In this document: one piece after another, positions 35,923 to 48,167 of the stretch | Numbering within the stretch: position 1 is the stretch's first letter | How the letters are laid out: the number at the start of each line of letters is the position of its first letter | Origin: Nectonema munidae | Lineage: Eukaryota > Nematomorpha > Nectonematoida > Nectonematidae | Reading direction: 5' to 3' | Assembly (NCBI GenBank): GCA_030549495.1 | Contig: JAUIRK010000110.1 | Span: 62,001 to 126,000 of the forward strand | Length of the DNA: 64,000 nucleotides | Notes under the pieces: model-generated | What the model was told of the DNA's origin: nothing | What the model saw: only the letters and a program-made list of their open reading frames with translations | Databases searched by the model: none | Position numbers and translations under genes: made by a program

Positions 35923-38698
35923 TTAAGGCTGAATGTTTTTTCTTCCTGGTTTTGAAGCAATATTTGAACATTTTTTTACTATAAGCTGTCTGTTTGTTGA
36001 AACTATTAATCCCTTGTCATGGTTAATTGCGGTTTTTGGTGGTTCAATATCTAAAAATTTTTGGAAGTATTCTTCTCTTTCTTTTTTGTTCATTTGATCC
36101 CACTCGGATTTTGATTTTTGATAGAAATTACATTCATCTGATATTTTTAAATCTCCATAACCATAAAGGGAACATCTTATCAAGTTTTCTTGATATCTTA
36201 CTTCGGTATACAGGCTTTCAATTAAATCTAGTATCTTTTTACTCTTCCATTCTATGTTTGATTTGAGTACATGGTTCATCGATTCACAATTATTATTTTT
36301 CCATTTATCTGGCAAATATTTGTAATTGTGTTTAGGGATAAAAACATGATTTTCAATTACAGGTAATAATCTTTCAGTTAAATAAGTTCCAATTTTTTTC
36401 TCGTATATTTTTATCAGTAAACTTTTCTTTGAATTAAAATCTAAAATATTGGCAGAATCAACTAAACCTGAATTACTAAAAATTGAATTAACGAATGCCA
36501 TGGTTTCTCTATGATTCATGCCAATTTTATTTTTAGATGCCTTTGTATATTTTTTTCTAAATGTCTTTGGCAATATATGAGAGTAGTATGTGGAAAAAAA
36601 TGTTTAATAGCCTTAACTAAAGCTTTTTCTTCATCACTACCTATGATTAAATTATCTGTAGTAAGTTCAAAGTTGAAATCCTGGTTCAATATAAGTGATA
36701 AATGAGAGAAAAATTTTGAATATGATTCAAACTTTCCATCCTAATGTATATGGGACCAAGGAAAATAGGTACAACATTCTTTACTTTTCTTTTGAGATTT
36801 TTGTTGTCAAAAACTGTGACGGTAACGAAGCAAGGGCCTAGATTAAACGTGCGATCTATTCCTAAAATATTTAACCCAGATTTGATAGATTTGCTTAGAT
36901 GTAATAGCTGATTTTGCGTATAACAAATTATATTAGGAAGTCCATTAGTATTAAGAGTCATTTCTTTCAAAAATGGGTGTCCAGTTGTTAGCATACATAT
37001 TATACTTTGTATATTATCGGCAATATTGTTATTATATGCACGTAATGAATTTTTTTTTTCAGATATATATTTAATATTTCTTATGACTTTTGAGGTTCTA
37101 GGTATATCCTTTTGAGATTCAAGCATTTTAGAATAAATTTTTTTACATGATTTTGTTTGTTTCAATTGTTCCAATACACGATCCTTTATTGCTGGATTGG
37201 TTCTCACATATTCTTGAGTATGCATTTTTAAATTTCCATGATGAGAACGTTCTAAAGGCCTTGTTCCAATATATTCCCATAAATAAATATCTGCACCTTT
37301 CTCAATCCAAGAAATTCTTCTTTTAAAAAGATCCTTGCGTTTTAATTCTGCATAGTAATGCACCAATGTAATAATTTCTGCATTATCCGGCTGTGGATTC
37401 ATTGAAATAAAATTTTTGTTCTTTATATATCCAAAAAGTTCCTTATTTTTTTTAATAAACAACAATTCATTATTCAAGTTTAAAAAATACACCTTTTTCT
37501 GTGTAGTTTTAGTCCAAACTCCCCGAAGTTATCAAAGAAAGTTCTTTGATCATTTTTATCTTTATGAATTATTTTTGTTTTAAAATAAACATTTTCTATA
37601 AAATAGTCTGGAATAACATCTGAATAACAGAAATCAGAAGAAAAGAGCTCGTTTATAACTACCCTGCTAGATAAAAATTTGTTACTTAATGATTTCAGTT
37701 GTTGTTTTCCATTAAAAATATTTAAAAGATTCAATAAATTCAGTGCTGTCTTCATTAGAGGCAAGATAGGTATGGTCTTTTAAGGGAGAAGGTGTTATTT
37801 TATGATTAAAAATGCTGTGAATTGGGCTTTGGCTTAGTTTTCTTTTCATTTCATTGCTGTACTCATTTTGAGTGGAAATCAGCAAAACAAAATGATTTGG
37901 AGTCCAGTACTTGGATATTTGTTCATGGGTACATGTCCACAAGATATGCATTATTTGAGGTACTATTATTTCTCCAATAGGCATAAAAATAGTATTTAAT
38001 ATTTCCGCTACCTTATCATGTGTTCCATTCATATAAGGATAAATACTTTTAATACGCATTCCTATCGCTGATGCAGCCGCTTTAATCATATAAGCGGATG
38101 ACCATGACCTATTTAAGCAACATTTGAAACTCTCTTCTAAAATTGTTGGTGAAACCTTTTCTATTCCAGGATTTAATTTACAAGATACAAGTTCTTCATA
38201 ATTGAGAATTAATTCGATTGCAGTAATCAATCTAAAATATAAAGAAAAAGATTCATCCCCGTTAAAAAATAATGATATCGAATTGAATAGGCAATTTCCA
38301 TCACCTTTCGTGTATATAGGAGTGTAGCGCTCATTTAAACCAGTTTTGGTTAGAACTTGCAAAGAAACATTGTCAGTAATGAAGTTTTGAATATTATTGC
38401 TTGAATATATTTTTTTTATTTCAGTATTTCTCAAAAAAATTTTTTCTCTTCTAGCTGCTTTCTCATTTTCTATATTTGAAAATGAAGCTTCAAGTCTCTT
38501 TAGTGCCCCAAGGTAGTTGTATTTTTCATCAACTAAGTTGCATTTAATGCATATATACGGCAATGAAGAGTTAAAAACATTTGCTTGAAAACTGGAAAGA
38601 TTTTCACATTCCAAATCATAACGCTTGTAACATTTAGAGCAAAAAATACCCTCATCTTTTATTTCACTGTGGCATTTAAAACAACTGAGCATTTTCAA
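35923..38698 (-). pseudogene. MULE transposase with PHD finger and OTU domain
   Basis: Frames 38698-37712, 37764-37480, 37492-36686, an unlisted frame at about 36720-36550 and 36573-35923 follow in order on the minus strand. First comes a PHD-like finger (CFKCHSEI, FCSKCYKRYDLEC, YICIKC). Next is an OTU cysteine-protease-like domain with Asp/Cys in KGDGNCLFNS near residue 132 and a His in TPNHFVLL. The transposase core follows: first Asp in GIDRTFNLG, second in IIGSDEEKALVKAI, the C-x2-H block YCQRHLEKN and NNNCESMNHVLKS. The domain order and residues fit a Mutator-like transposase. Three or more single-base frame breaks separate the frames, yet no domain is lost, so the copy is young. Introns are unlikely because neighbouring frames overlap by a few codons. 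Confidence 0.8.
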
Positions 38699-39448
38699 GT
38701 TAAAGTGAATAAAACAATTAAAACTCCTAAAATAGTAAAGTTAAAGTGTAAGTATATCAAAAACCAACAAAATTTATAATATATTATCAAAAAATACATT
38801 TAGAACTAATTGTAAAGAATTATTACAAGCACGCCTCCTCAGGTATCTATTTTTATTATCTAAGTAACTGACTCAGGAAAGTTAAATTATTCCAATAAAG
38901 AGTTATTACTTTCAACTACATTATTACAAAGATATATTATAAAAATATGAACATGCTGATATTTTTCCAAAAGCGATTTTCAGTTCTTTAATGATGTAGT
39001 TTGTTCTATTTAATTTTACTTAAAAACAATAAACTGTGCTTTATATATGCTTTTTGATAAATTAAAATAAAAAAATGTAAAAAATTTAAAAATGTATAAC
39101 AATAATAATAAGATAAGAGTATAATCAACTTTAGAAAAAAATAAAATAAAATATTTTAACATATTTAGTCAATTTTTTACTTATCAGTATGCAGTGTATT
39201 TGTCTATGATTGATTTCCTGTGAATTAAACCACACGGGTTTGTAGGACTATATATTTTTTGAAGGGTTTGGTGGGAGTTTCAATATAAAAAATAAAGATA
39301 ATGCTAATAAGTTTTTAATTTAAAATATAAGAAAAACAACTTAATAAAATAAATGTATAAAACAGGTAATCCCAAAACGTATCACATTTGGGGGTGGGGG
39401 GAGTAATAAAAAGATGAATTAATATCAGACAAGTTTTACAATAAGAGG

Positions 39449-39628
39449 AAAAAGTTAAGCAATATTTATTTATTATTATAAGAAAAAATCTATGTAATAT
39501 CTACTCGGTTAAAATAAACAAAATACAGATAAGTATAAGAAAAAGTTAAGCAATATTTATTTATTATTATAAGAAAAAATCTATGTAATATCTACTCGGT
39601 TAAAATAAACAAAATACAGATAAGTAAC
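39449..39628. repeat. Tandem duplication, 91-bp unit
   Basis: AAAAAGTTAAGCAATATTTA begins a unit at 39449 that repeats from 39540 almost without change, ending CAGATAAGTA. It lies inside the MULE, 5' of its gene. Confidence 0.85.
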
Positions 39629-40800
39629 ACCCAAATCAGTTTGCAGGATATAAGGACATCGACTGTAGTACAAACAAGGACGTAAAATTGTGCGAATTTA
39701 GATATTTTCGCAACGACTGAATTAAAGTGTTGTCCATGAGAAATAAGTGCTAAATAATTGAAAAAAGGAATTTAATGAGAAAATAATCGGACTGTATAAC
39801 AAGATTTATAAATTTAGAAAACAACATAAACTTTCATTTGCTTACGAGTATTATTGAAAAGAAACCTCTTGTAAATATCACAGGCAGTGGTATATAAGTT
39901 ATTGATTTATATTGGATTCATATTTGAAGAAAGCACCTACATGGTATACGTATAATATAGAAAGACAAAAATGTAAAACAGAAGTAATGTAATTTATTAA
40001 GATAAAAAGAAGAAAGATTTCAAATTGTTTCTAGAAGTAAACCCAAGTTGATGCACTAAGACGAGGAATACTCAAAAAAGAAATGCAGATATTATTTTTT
40101 GAACGGTTTAGGGCTTTAGAACGAAACCTAAGTCGTTGTAGTTTGAAGAGCAGAAAAAATATATACTCAATCAAACAATTTACTAGAATCTAAATAAACA
40201 GAAATATGTATGTTAACACACAAGTTATGAATATAGAAAGTATGCTTAGTATTGCTATTTCAGTGAAGGAACCAGCTATTAAAATCTAACTGATTGGGAA
40301 TATAATTGTAAGTTTTTCAACAAAATCAAATATGTTAATTAAATATTTTTTATCAAGTATTACAAATGCACTTTTTTACGATAATTTATTTAAGAAATGT
40401 CAGTGGTCTTAAAACTACTTTCTTAAGTCAAACAAAAGAATGGAAAAGGGAAAGAAAAGAATGAGTAGGATAGCAACAGATTTTCTCAACAGAGTAAATA
40501 TAAAGATGATAATATGAAACATGCTATGTGAAACTGTATATTATTAACACATTATGTTTACTATTATGTGTATATATAAGATATATAGAAAAGATAGAAA
40601 AGCATAGCTGGCTTGGTACAATATGTCTATAACTTAAAATTTAATCTATACGAATTAAAAAGAAAAACTATTAAAAGTGAAGAACACAAAATACTTTCTC
40701 AAATATAATTTTTTAAAACTAGATACTTTATTAAAAGTAAAAACTAGATTTTAAAATACATTGTTATAAAAGAAATAAATACTTTTATATTCTTCCTTGG

Positions 40801-40990
40801 TCCTTTTAAAAATTAAATGTTAAAAAAAGTTGTCTTGAAAAGATTGATAAATAATTTAAAAAACATGTCGGATAAAATAAAAAAACTAGAAAAAAGTGAT
40901 TTTATTGAATTAAAAAAAATTTACTTGAAGATTTATGATGAAACTTTTAGAAAATCTTATTTACTATGGTTTAAACTTATTTCCAAATTT
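40801..40990. repeat. Right terminal inverted repeat of the Mutator-like element
   Basis: Reverse complement of 32884-33080. See the left repeat. Confidence 0.8.
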
Positions 40991-41029
40991 TTTTGAAGAA
41001 AACTACATTTTTCACGTAGTTGGCACAAA

Positions 41030-42800
41030 ATACCCTAGTTGGCACAAATTAGTTACTCCCTATTTTTGAAATGAAAAATGTAGATCGAATGTACGAGTTT
41101 TGTTGGATAATCGAAGTCAACTTTTATTTAGTTTAGATACAACCTTTCTAATTTTTAACGAAGGGCATTCGTTATATTTATACCGACAGTGTGAAAAGAA
41201 TAAATTAGATTATTGATTCTAACAAGCTTGTTATTGATTTTAGCGCATAACTATGCGAAGAAAGATTAACACATGTTGCATTACGCGTTTGTGAGCGCAG
41301 GGAATTCTTATTTCGCATACGCTTCACCACATCTTTAGAACGCGTGTATGGTTTATTTTATCGAGCTAGTGTACGCTTAGTTTATTTGTAGTGTTCCGAG
41401 CTTAAATTTTAGTCAAATATTAAAAGCCTTATAACTTTCACATTTATCAACAAAATGCATCATGCGATATACCAAATTAAAGCATTTTTTATGAGCTTTC
41501 AGAATACATTACTTATATCATAAGTACTTCAGAAATACCATTTTACTTGTTTTATATTCCATGGCTTCATTACAATTAATTTGCAGATGAGGGATGCATT
41601 TTAAACTAAAGCTCGTTTTATTTGGACAAATTTTCACCTATAATCTGTAACAATTTCCAGCACAATTATAAAATCACTCTACTATGATAATCTAAATTTA
41701 TTTGTAGATTTTTATAAAATAGTTTTTCCATTTTTTTTATAAATTAACCCTCGTTTTTTTATGGGTCAATAGTATAGGTCAGTCTAATGTTTTTCTAATA
41801 AATTTTAAATTATTTTTGAAGTGAAAAATGTCGATCGAATGTACAAGTTTTATTGGATAATCGTAGTCAACTTTTATTTGGAAAACAATTTTTATTTAAT
41901 TTAGATTCTACTTTTCTGATTTTTATACAATTAACATTCGTTATTTTATACAGACAGTGTGCGAATTAATCATCAAAATTTCACTGCTTATTTGAGGTCA
42001 GTCAACTTTGATCGTCGAAAAAAATACCAATAATTAACGTGATGATTTTTATTATTGTTTTTTTCATATAAATTTCTATAGTTCACAATAGGTCAGAATA
42101 TGTGTTTTCTACATTTTAAATTTTCTCAGTTAAAGTAAACTGTCGAAAATTAATATATATTTTTTTCACTATAATCCTTAAGGGTCAGTAGTATAAGTTA
42201 GTATAAAGTTTTTCTAATAAATTTAAAATCTAAATTTTTGAAGTGCAAAAATTTCGATGGAATGTACAAGTTTTGTTGGATAATCGTAGTCTACTTTTAT
42301 TTGAAACAATTTAGTTTAGATACAACCTTTCTGATTTTTAACGAAGGGCATTCGTTATATTTATACCGACAGTGTGCGAAGAATAAATCATATTATTGAT
42401 TTTAACAAGCTTGTTATTGATTTTAGCGCATAACTATGCGAAGAACACATGTTGCATTACAGGTTTGTGAGCGCAGTGAATTCTTATCTCGCATACGCTT
42501 AATCACATATTTAGCACGCGTGTATGGTTTAATTTATCGGGCTAGTGTACGCTTAGTTTATTTGTAGTGTTCCTAGCTTAAATCTTAGTCAAATATTAAA
42601 ACGCTTATAACTTTCACATTTCTCAACAAAATGCATCATGCGATATACCAAATTAAAGCATTTTTTATGGGCTTTCAGAATACATTACTTATATCATAAG
42701 TCCTTAAGAAATACCATTTTACTATTTATATTTTCCATGTGATTCATACCATTAATTAGCAGATAAGGGATGCATTTTAAACTAAAACAGTAATATATTT
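41030..42800. repeat. Satellite-like array related to 32.15-32.83 kb
   Basis: A unit from about 41083 to 41600 (ATCGAATGTACGAGTTTTG, TTAGCGCATAACTATGCGAA, GTGTACGCTTAGTTTATTTG) is repeated at about 42255-42790. A partial copy lies at 41830-41950. Blocks shared with the left array (GAGGTCAGTCAA, AAATACCAATAATTAACG) lie at 41990-42240. Confidence 0.75.
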
Positions 42801-42907
42801 TAAGAAATATTTTTTCAGTATAAAGAGTTTAGAAAACTCTTCTCTAATATGTAATGATATATTCTCATAACCTGTACGGTTGAACGCGGGTAGACAACTT
42901 GCGTGTT

Positions 42908-43300
42908 ATCTCCAACCCGTATATTACGATGATTCTTCTCCAACCTGTATTCTACGATGATTCATCTCCAAACTATATACTACAATGATTCATCTCCAAC
43001 CTGTATACTACGATGATTTATCTCCAACCTGTATACTAGGATGATTCATCTTCAACCTGTATACTACGATGGTTTCTATTCCATGTACAAATGACTAGGG
43101 AGACAATGTTCAACTTTCTGTTTACATTCTGCTAGATGTAAGATTTGATATACCTCATTCGGGGAGACGATGCTACATAAGTTATTAATACCTGTATACT
43201 AAGATGGTTCATCTCCAACCTGTATACCGCGATGATTCATCTCCAATCAGTTCATATTTTGCTAGGTGTAAGATTTGATATACCTCATTCGAGGAGAGGA
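42908..43300. repeat. 28-bp minisatellite, six plus two units
   Basis: Units of ATCTCCAACCTGTATACTAC plus GATGATTC start at 42908, 42936, 42964, 42992, 43020 and 43048, an exact 28-bp period, with two more at 43211 and 43239. Each cluster is followed by a related segment containing GTAAGATTTGATATACCTCA (about 43138 and 43269), so a larger unit has also been duplicated. Confidence 0.85.
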
Positions 43301-43494
43301 TATTAGTCCGAAAGCTGGCTCAAAATACCTTAGTGAAAAATCCAAAAATAGCATATAAAAACATTTATTTCATTTAAAGCAGAAAAATAATTGGAAAAAA
43401 ACTAAAAAAACGCTCTAATCTTTGAAAATAATCAAACAGTTCAATTATTTTTACATTTTAAAAAGAGTTTGGGTAAATTTACGTAAAAAGTCAC

Positions 43495-45324
43495 ACCCCC
43501 CGGCAAGGGGGTAGCCTATCAGACATCCTAGGGCTAATCCTCATCAACCTCATTCCTTATTTCATCAACTCAAACTCCGACTATGCCCAATGCTATTCTG
43601 ATGATATCTTATTTACCTTCTCAAATACTCTACAACAAAACAACATCAATCACACAGCGAATCGAATCGCATAAATAAAAAAATGGCCACCAAATACAAG
43701 GTTTGCTTCAACTTACATAAACTAAAACTTATACACTTCAGAAGAAAAATAATAACTCCACTACCACTGAAACTAAACATATCAATATCACTCACTCCTT
43801 AACCACACATAAAATATCAAGACGTCACATTTCAATCGAATCTAAAATTTACACTTAACCTCAAAAACATATACACAAAACTCTCACCAACTCTATTCTC
43901 TCTCAGAGAAGCCATTTCATATAAGTGGGGTCTTCATCCAAAAATCTGAAAAGTACATATACAAATCTATCATACTTCCAGTCATACAATATGGCTCACT
44001 CGCCTAGGAAAGTTCACTCAAATTCTAAAACTCACTAACCCTTCTCAACAAAATACATCGCCTATGCTTACTCACAATCACAAACGCATTTCACACTAGT
44101 TCTACGTCAAATCTTTAACTTCTCACACATACCCTAAACTTACACCTAGACCTAAAGAAAAACATAATTAAAAATATCTATCTACTTTCAGTCTAAACCA
44201 ACACCACACAACTTCACGAATTTTTACTCAACTCACACCTCCCCTTCGCTTACCTTTTTCAATTCCTTTCTTGAACAATATATGCAACAACTTACTCACT
44301 ACCAAGTTTTACCACAACTAAACCCATACTCCCTAGTCCACCCATCGAAAGCCACCTTATACACAGCTCAAATATGCCACCACAAATTCTTAGCACTCAA
44401 ATCCATAAAACACCAACGCAATTCAAATGCCCATCACCAACTCTTAATTTTGACCGACTGCTCAAAATCACATAATAAAGCAACCGTTGCTTGCACATTT
44501 TTTAATCACAATACAAGTATTCCCTTCTTCATACAACAAATGCACACAGATAATAAAACCTCCGCATATGAAACTGAAGTCCTAGCACTCCTAACATCAT
44601 GCAACCACATTATCGATAACTTAATCATCTTTACATCCAAATTCAAGCACATAATCTTTTTCACAGACTCACAAAATATAATCAAGGATCTAGAACTTGA
44701 CATAAAAACCCCCTTTCAACACTAAGCCTACCCAAAAAATTAATCAATCTTAGCAACCATTTCTCAATTAAACTATTCTGGTGCCACACCCATTCCTCCT
44801 TCTTTGAGAATTTTTTGGTAGAGCTCTTAACTAAATCCACATCCCTAACATCACAACATATCTTAACACCCGCCCTCCCTTTATTCACTTTTGAAACATC
44901 CATAAATAACCTAATTACTAACCAATGTCTTTACTCAAACAACATACCTACCCCCTTATCCCAATTTGAACTAAATATAAACTTTACTCTTCCTCGCAAC
45001 ATAATAAGATGGTTCACCTCAAATTGCCCGTGTTACCCTTGATTCTATAATTTTAATTTGCACTCTAACCCTTTTGGCAGATTTGGGGGGCCTCATATTG
45101 AAACTCGAATTCACATTATTCTCTATTGTCCAATATTTTCATCAGAACGAATCAAATTCATTGAAAAAGCACATTTAGAGTATAAAGATCTTACTTTTTC
45201 TCTACTAAACTTCTTATCATTCCCTAAGATCATTCAACATATCTCTCTTTACCTTAATATAATAGAAACATTCCTCTTTACCCACCAACACTTAACTCCA
45301 CCCTTATCGTATACCATCGCATAA
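43495..45324 (+). pseudogene. Non-LTR retrotransposon 3' half: reverse transcriptase and RNase H
   Basis: Homology begins at PRQGGSLSDILGLILI, which corresponds to the G-x-PQGS reverse-transcriptase motif. It continues through CYSDDILFTF (the Y-x-DD active site) and a thumb segment with LKFTLNL. A frame at 44282-44725 then has an RNase H-like domain with LILTDCSKSH, SAYETEVLALL and IIFFTDSQNI, i.e. Asp, Glu and Asp of the catalytic set. FWCHTHSSFFEN and a final HIILYCPIFSSER block finish the protein. Many stops interrupt it. The plus strand is A/C-rich and poor in G, unlike the ORF1 relic at 29-30.6 kb, so they are probably different families. The 5' part is truncated at about 43495. Confidence 0.7.
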
Positions 45325-45353
45325 CCATACACAAGCAACCTAGATCATACTTT

Positions 45354-47520
45354 TCACCTCACTAAAGCTTTCTTACTTCTATCTTGGATCATAAACCTAC
45401 TCCCCATCTTTTGATTGAAAATTAAATTTATTTGAAAAAAACTTAGCGAAATTTCTGGAGTATTGTAGTTGTAACAAAGTACACCTGGGTCGTTAGTTTT
45501 GACATGCAGAAGCCCTAATATTGTTGAAAGATCAAGCTGATTTCTTTTATTTGTTTTAATATTGTTGATCATGCTAAAGAAGAGAAAAAACATTATTTAT
45601 TCAAAAGAAAAAAAAATTACTCAACGCTATACCTGAAAAGAGGCTCCCAGTCTCCATTTTAATGAGGTAAAACTAACAATTTCCCCAAAAAGCGTCAACC
45701 TCACAATTTTCCAAATCAGAAGGGATTTTTATAAATTGATAATCTAAAAACTCGTCTGTCAATTGATCCAATCTATCCAGATGGACAATGTGCGGAAACC
45801 TTTCTACTAAAGCATTCTAAGAATATAAATTTCATAATTTAATGTTAAAAAATGCCTGATAAAGCCGTATTTTTATTTGGATCCAAAATACGAAGACGGC
45901 CTAAAATGGGATCTCCAAAGGGTAGCTTTGCTTTGAATCGATTAACAGCTCCAACATAATATGTTCTTATATTACTAGAAAAAATATTATTTTAAGAACA
46001 TTTTTAAAGGTGTAAGAAAGAAAAAAGATAAAATAACCTCATGAATTCTTTCAGTTCATATCTGCGAATCTCATCCTTATTATCTTTTTAAAAAGCACAT
46101 GTTTGATAACCTATAAAAATAACCTTATCAGGTAACTGAAATTCCATATCAATACAAAATGTCGTTGGATCTTGCTTCGAAGAAATTTCCTCAGGTCTCA
46201 CAAATCTGGCTAAAAACGACTTGAGTGTGATCTGCATTTCAGGCAATAATGTATGTATATTTGGCATTGGGGACTTAAAAAAATATTTCAATATGTTAGA
46301 CTACAATATTAAAGCTTAGAGATAAGGTAATACCTGGAACAAAACATTGAAGCGATTGAATATCGGTAAAATTGCCTTCAAAAACATGAAACATGCTTTA
46401 TTGATAGGTTTTTTAAGAAGCTCAATTACGTTAAAATTTTTTTTATTCGTTTCTTGTTCTTCGTGAGAGCAGAAAAAAGAAAGAAGAGGTGGCTATTGTT
46501 CAATAATTTTTTCCGAACACATTTCGAGGGACAACCATCTTGTTTGTGCTAATTTTAGAAGAGTCTGAGGTTGTACTTCTACAAACTGCTAAAATTCCTC
46601 ATACTGACCTGAAAAACAAAGTTACAAAATGGTAAAACAAAAACATTAATTCTCTTAGAGTAGCAATTACTTACTAATACGTTTGTCACTACGGTGAAAA
46701 AAGTAATAGATGTCGACTTGCAATTCTTCAAGGTGATTTGGAAATGCCTTGGATGCGTAGCTAGCACAAAGATGCGTAACATGGCCAACACAATGCAAAA
46801 CAAAGAGTAATGACTGTCGATTTTTCAGACGTAAAACAATAGAGTTTTTTGTTCCCAACATTGCGGCCGCCCCATCTGAATTCCAGCCAATAAGCTTTTT
46901 ATTTCCCACACCATCCTTTTTCAGTTTATCATCCATGATACGAAACAATTCTTCACCAGTGGAGTTAGGGCATGATAGTAGAGCATAAAACCTCACTTTA
47001 ACAGAATAAGAAGAGGTATCGTATACTCTACATAAAATTGCTGCATGTTTTCGATCTCCTCTATCTGTATTCTAATCCATCATTAGACTATAATAATTGC
47101 TTTTCATGAAATTTATGGTTTGATTTTCAAGGTAGGGAGCCATCGCAGACTTAATAATACATTTTGCAAATGATCAGCGGGAAGAAAAGATAAGTTGTGC
47201 TCCACCATCCAATTGCAAAAATAACCTCCTATTTGTTGACAGGATCTTGACATTTTTCTTTAGTAAACGACTTGAAAGCTTTTTTTCTCTTTCCCTTCTA
47301 GTTTTTTCGTTTTTAACGTAGATTTTAGTTTTAGCATGTTTTTCGAGGTCTTTAATTCCACCCTTACCAACCAATAGCTTTTTAGAGTATAATTTACAAA
47401 AGGCTGCACATTCTGATCCACCACTTTTCAGCCAGCTTAACTTTTTCTCCCCCTCACTTTTATAAGATTGCTCATATTTTGTAGGCTTGATTTTTTCTTG
47501 GAGGAAGATAACATCTTACA
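45354..47520 (-). pseudogene. hAT-family transposase relic with introns
   Basis: In order on the minus strand: a finger-like block with SGSECAAFCKLYSKKLLVGK, FYALLSCPNSTGEELF, KLIGWNSDGAAAMLGTKNS (catalytic Asp region), LLFVLHCVGHVTHL, LLKLAQTRWLSLEMC, PNIHTLLPEMQITLKSF and the C-terminal dimerisation part FSMINNIKTNKRNQLDLS. This is the layout of ZBED/ZMYM-type hAT transposases. Two short introns with GT/AG ends look real: one of about 70 bp after KRI (donor near 46675) and one near 46333-46272 before PMPNIHTL. At least three in-frame stops remain, including one after the second intron, so it is decayed. The finger block is incomplete. Confidence 0.7.
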
Positions 47521-48167
47521 GCGTAAAATCACTAGATTTACTAAAATGATATATATAAAAATAGGTTTAGATTAAAATGTTAAATAAATAAAAAAAATTG
47601 ACACGCATGATTTAAATCTTGTTCGAATTAGAGAAAAAAACAAAACCAAACACTGTATTGTATACGAACCTTTTAAACAACGTTTATAATTTTTTTTATT
47701 TCTAGAAAAATTTTCAAATAAATTAAAAAATATGAATAGAAATGCTAGCAAAGAGAATTAAGCCATTTTTGATTTTTTTACTTGAACAATAGTGACAGCT
47801 TACTGCCTTGCAACGAAATGTCTAGAATTTTTAATAAAAAAAGTTTAGTAAAAAAATGTATTATTACTTATAAGCTTTCTTTTCGATAAAAGAAAAGAAT
47901 ATTCATAAATTTAGTGGTAAAAATCAGTAAAAAAATCCGAAAGAGGCATAAATCCGTCCGTAGAATATCCGTAGACAATTTTTGCCTCAAAAATCCGTTA
48001 ACAATCAATAAATCCGTAGATCTGGCAACACTGTATCTCCTCCCTACCTTGTAGGAAATACTGACAACTAAAAAATATAAATTATATTTTGAAAATAAAT
48101 TTAGACCTATTTTTAATTTATTTTTGTTATTTGTTATTTTTTTTCTAACTTATTTAGTCTATTTAAT
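47521..48167. other. Upstream flank of the calpain gene
   Basis: AT-rich, no gene recognised. Any calpain promoter or 5' untranslated exon would lie here or further upstream; no clear TATA box could be singled out. Confidence 0.45.

Larger units (their letters stand above)
32884..40990 (-). mobile_element. Mutator-like (MULE) element, about 8.1 kb
   Basis: Inverted repeats of about 190 bp bound the segment, which contains a transposase with MULE hallmarks plus an OTU protease-like domain. Long terminal repeats of this size are usual for MULEs. No 9-bp target duplication could be recognised at the proposed edges. Short inverted motifs GTGCCAACTACG (32822) and CGTAGTTGGCAC (41015) lie just outside, so the true ends may be a little further out. 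The non-coding parts (33.1-35.9 and 38.7-40.8 kb) are very AT-rich. Confidence 0.7.

Noticed and set aside
29173..45324. The inverted 5' half (29-30.6 kb) and the 3' half (43.5-45.3 kb) of non-LTR elements as one twin-primed insertion.
   Set aside because: The order and orientation would fit, but 13 kb separates them and their base composition is clearly different, so two families are more likely.
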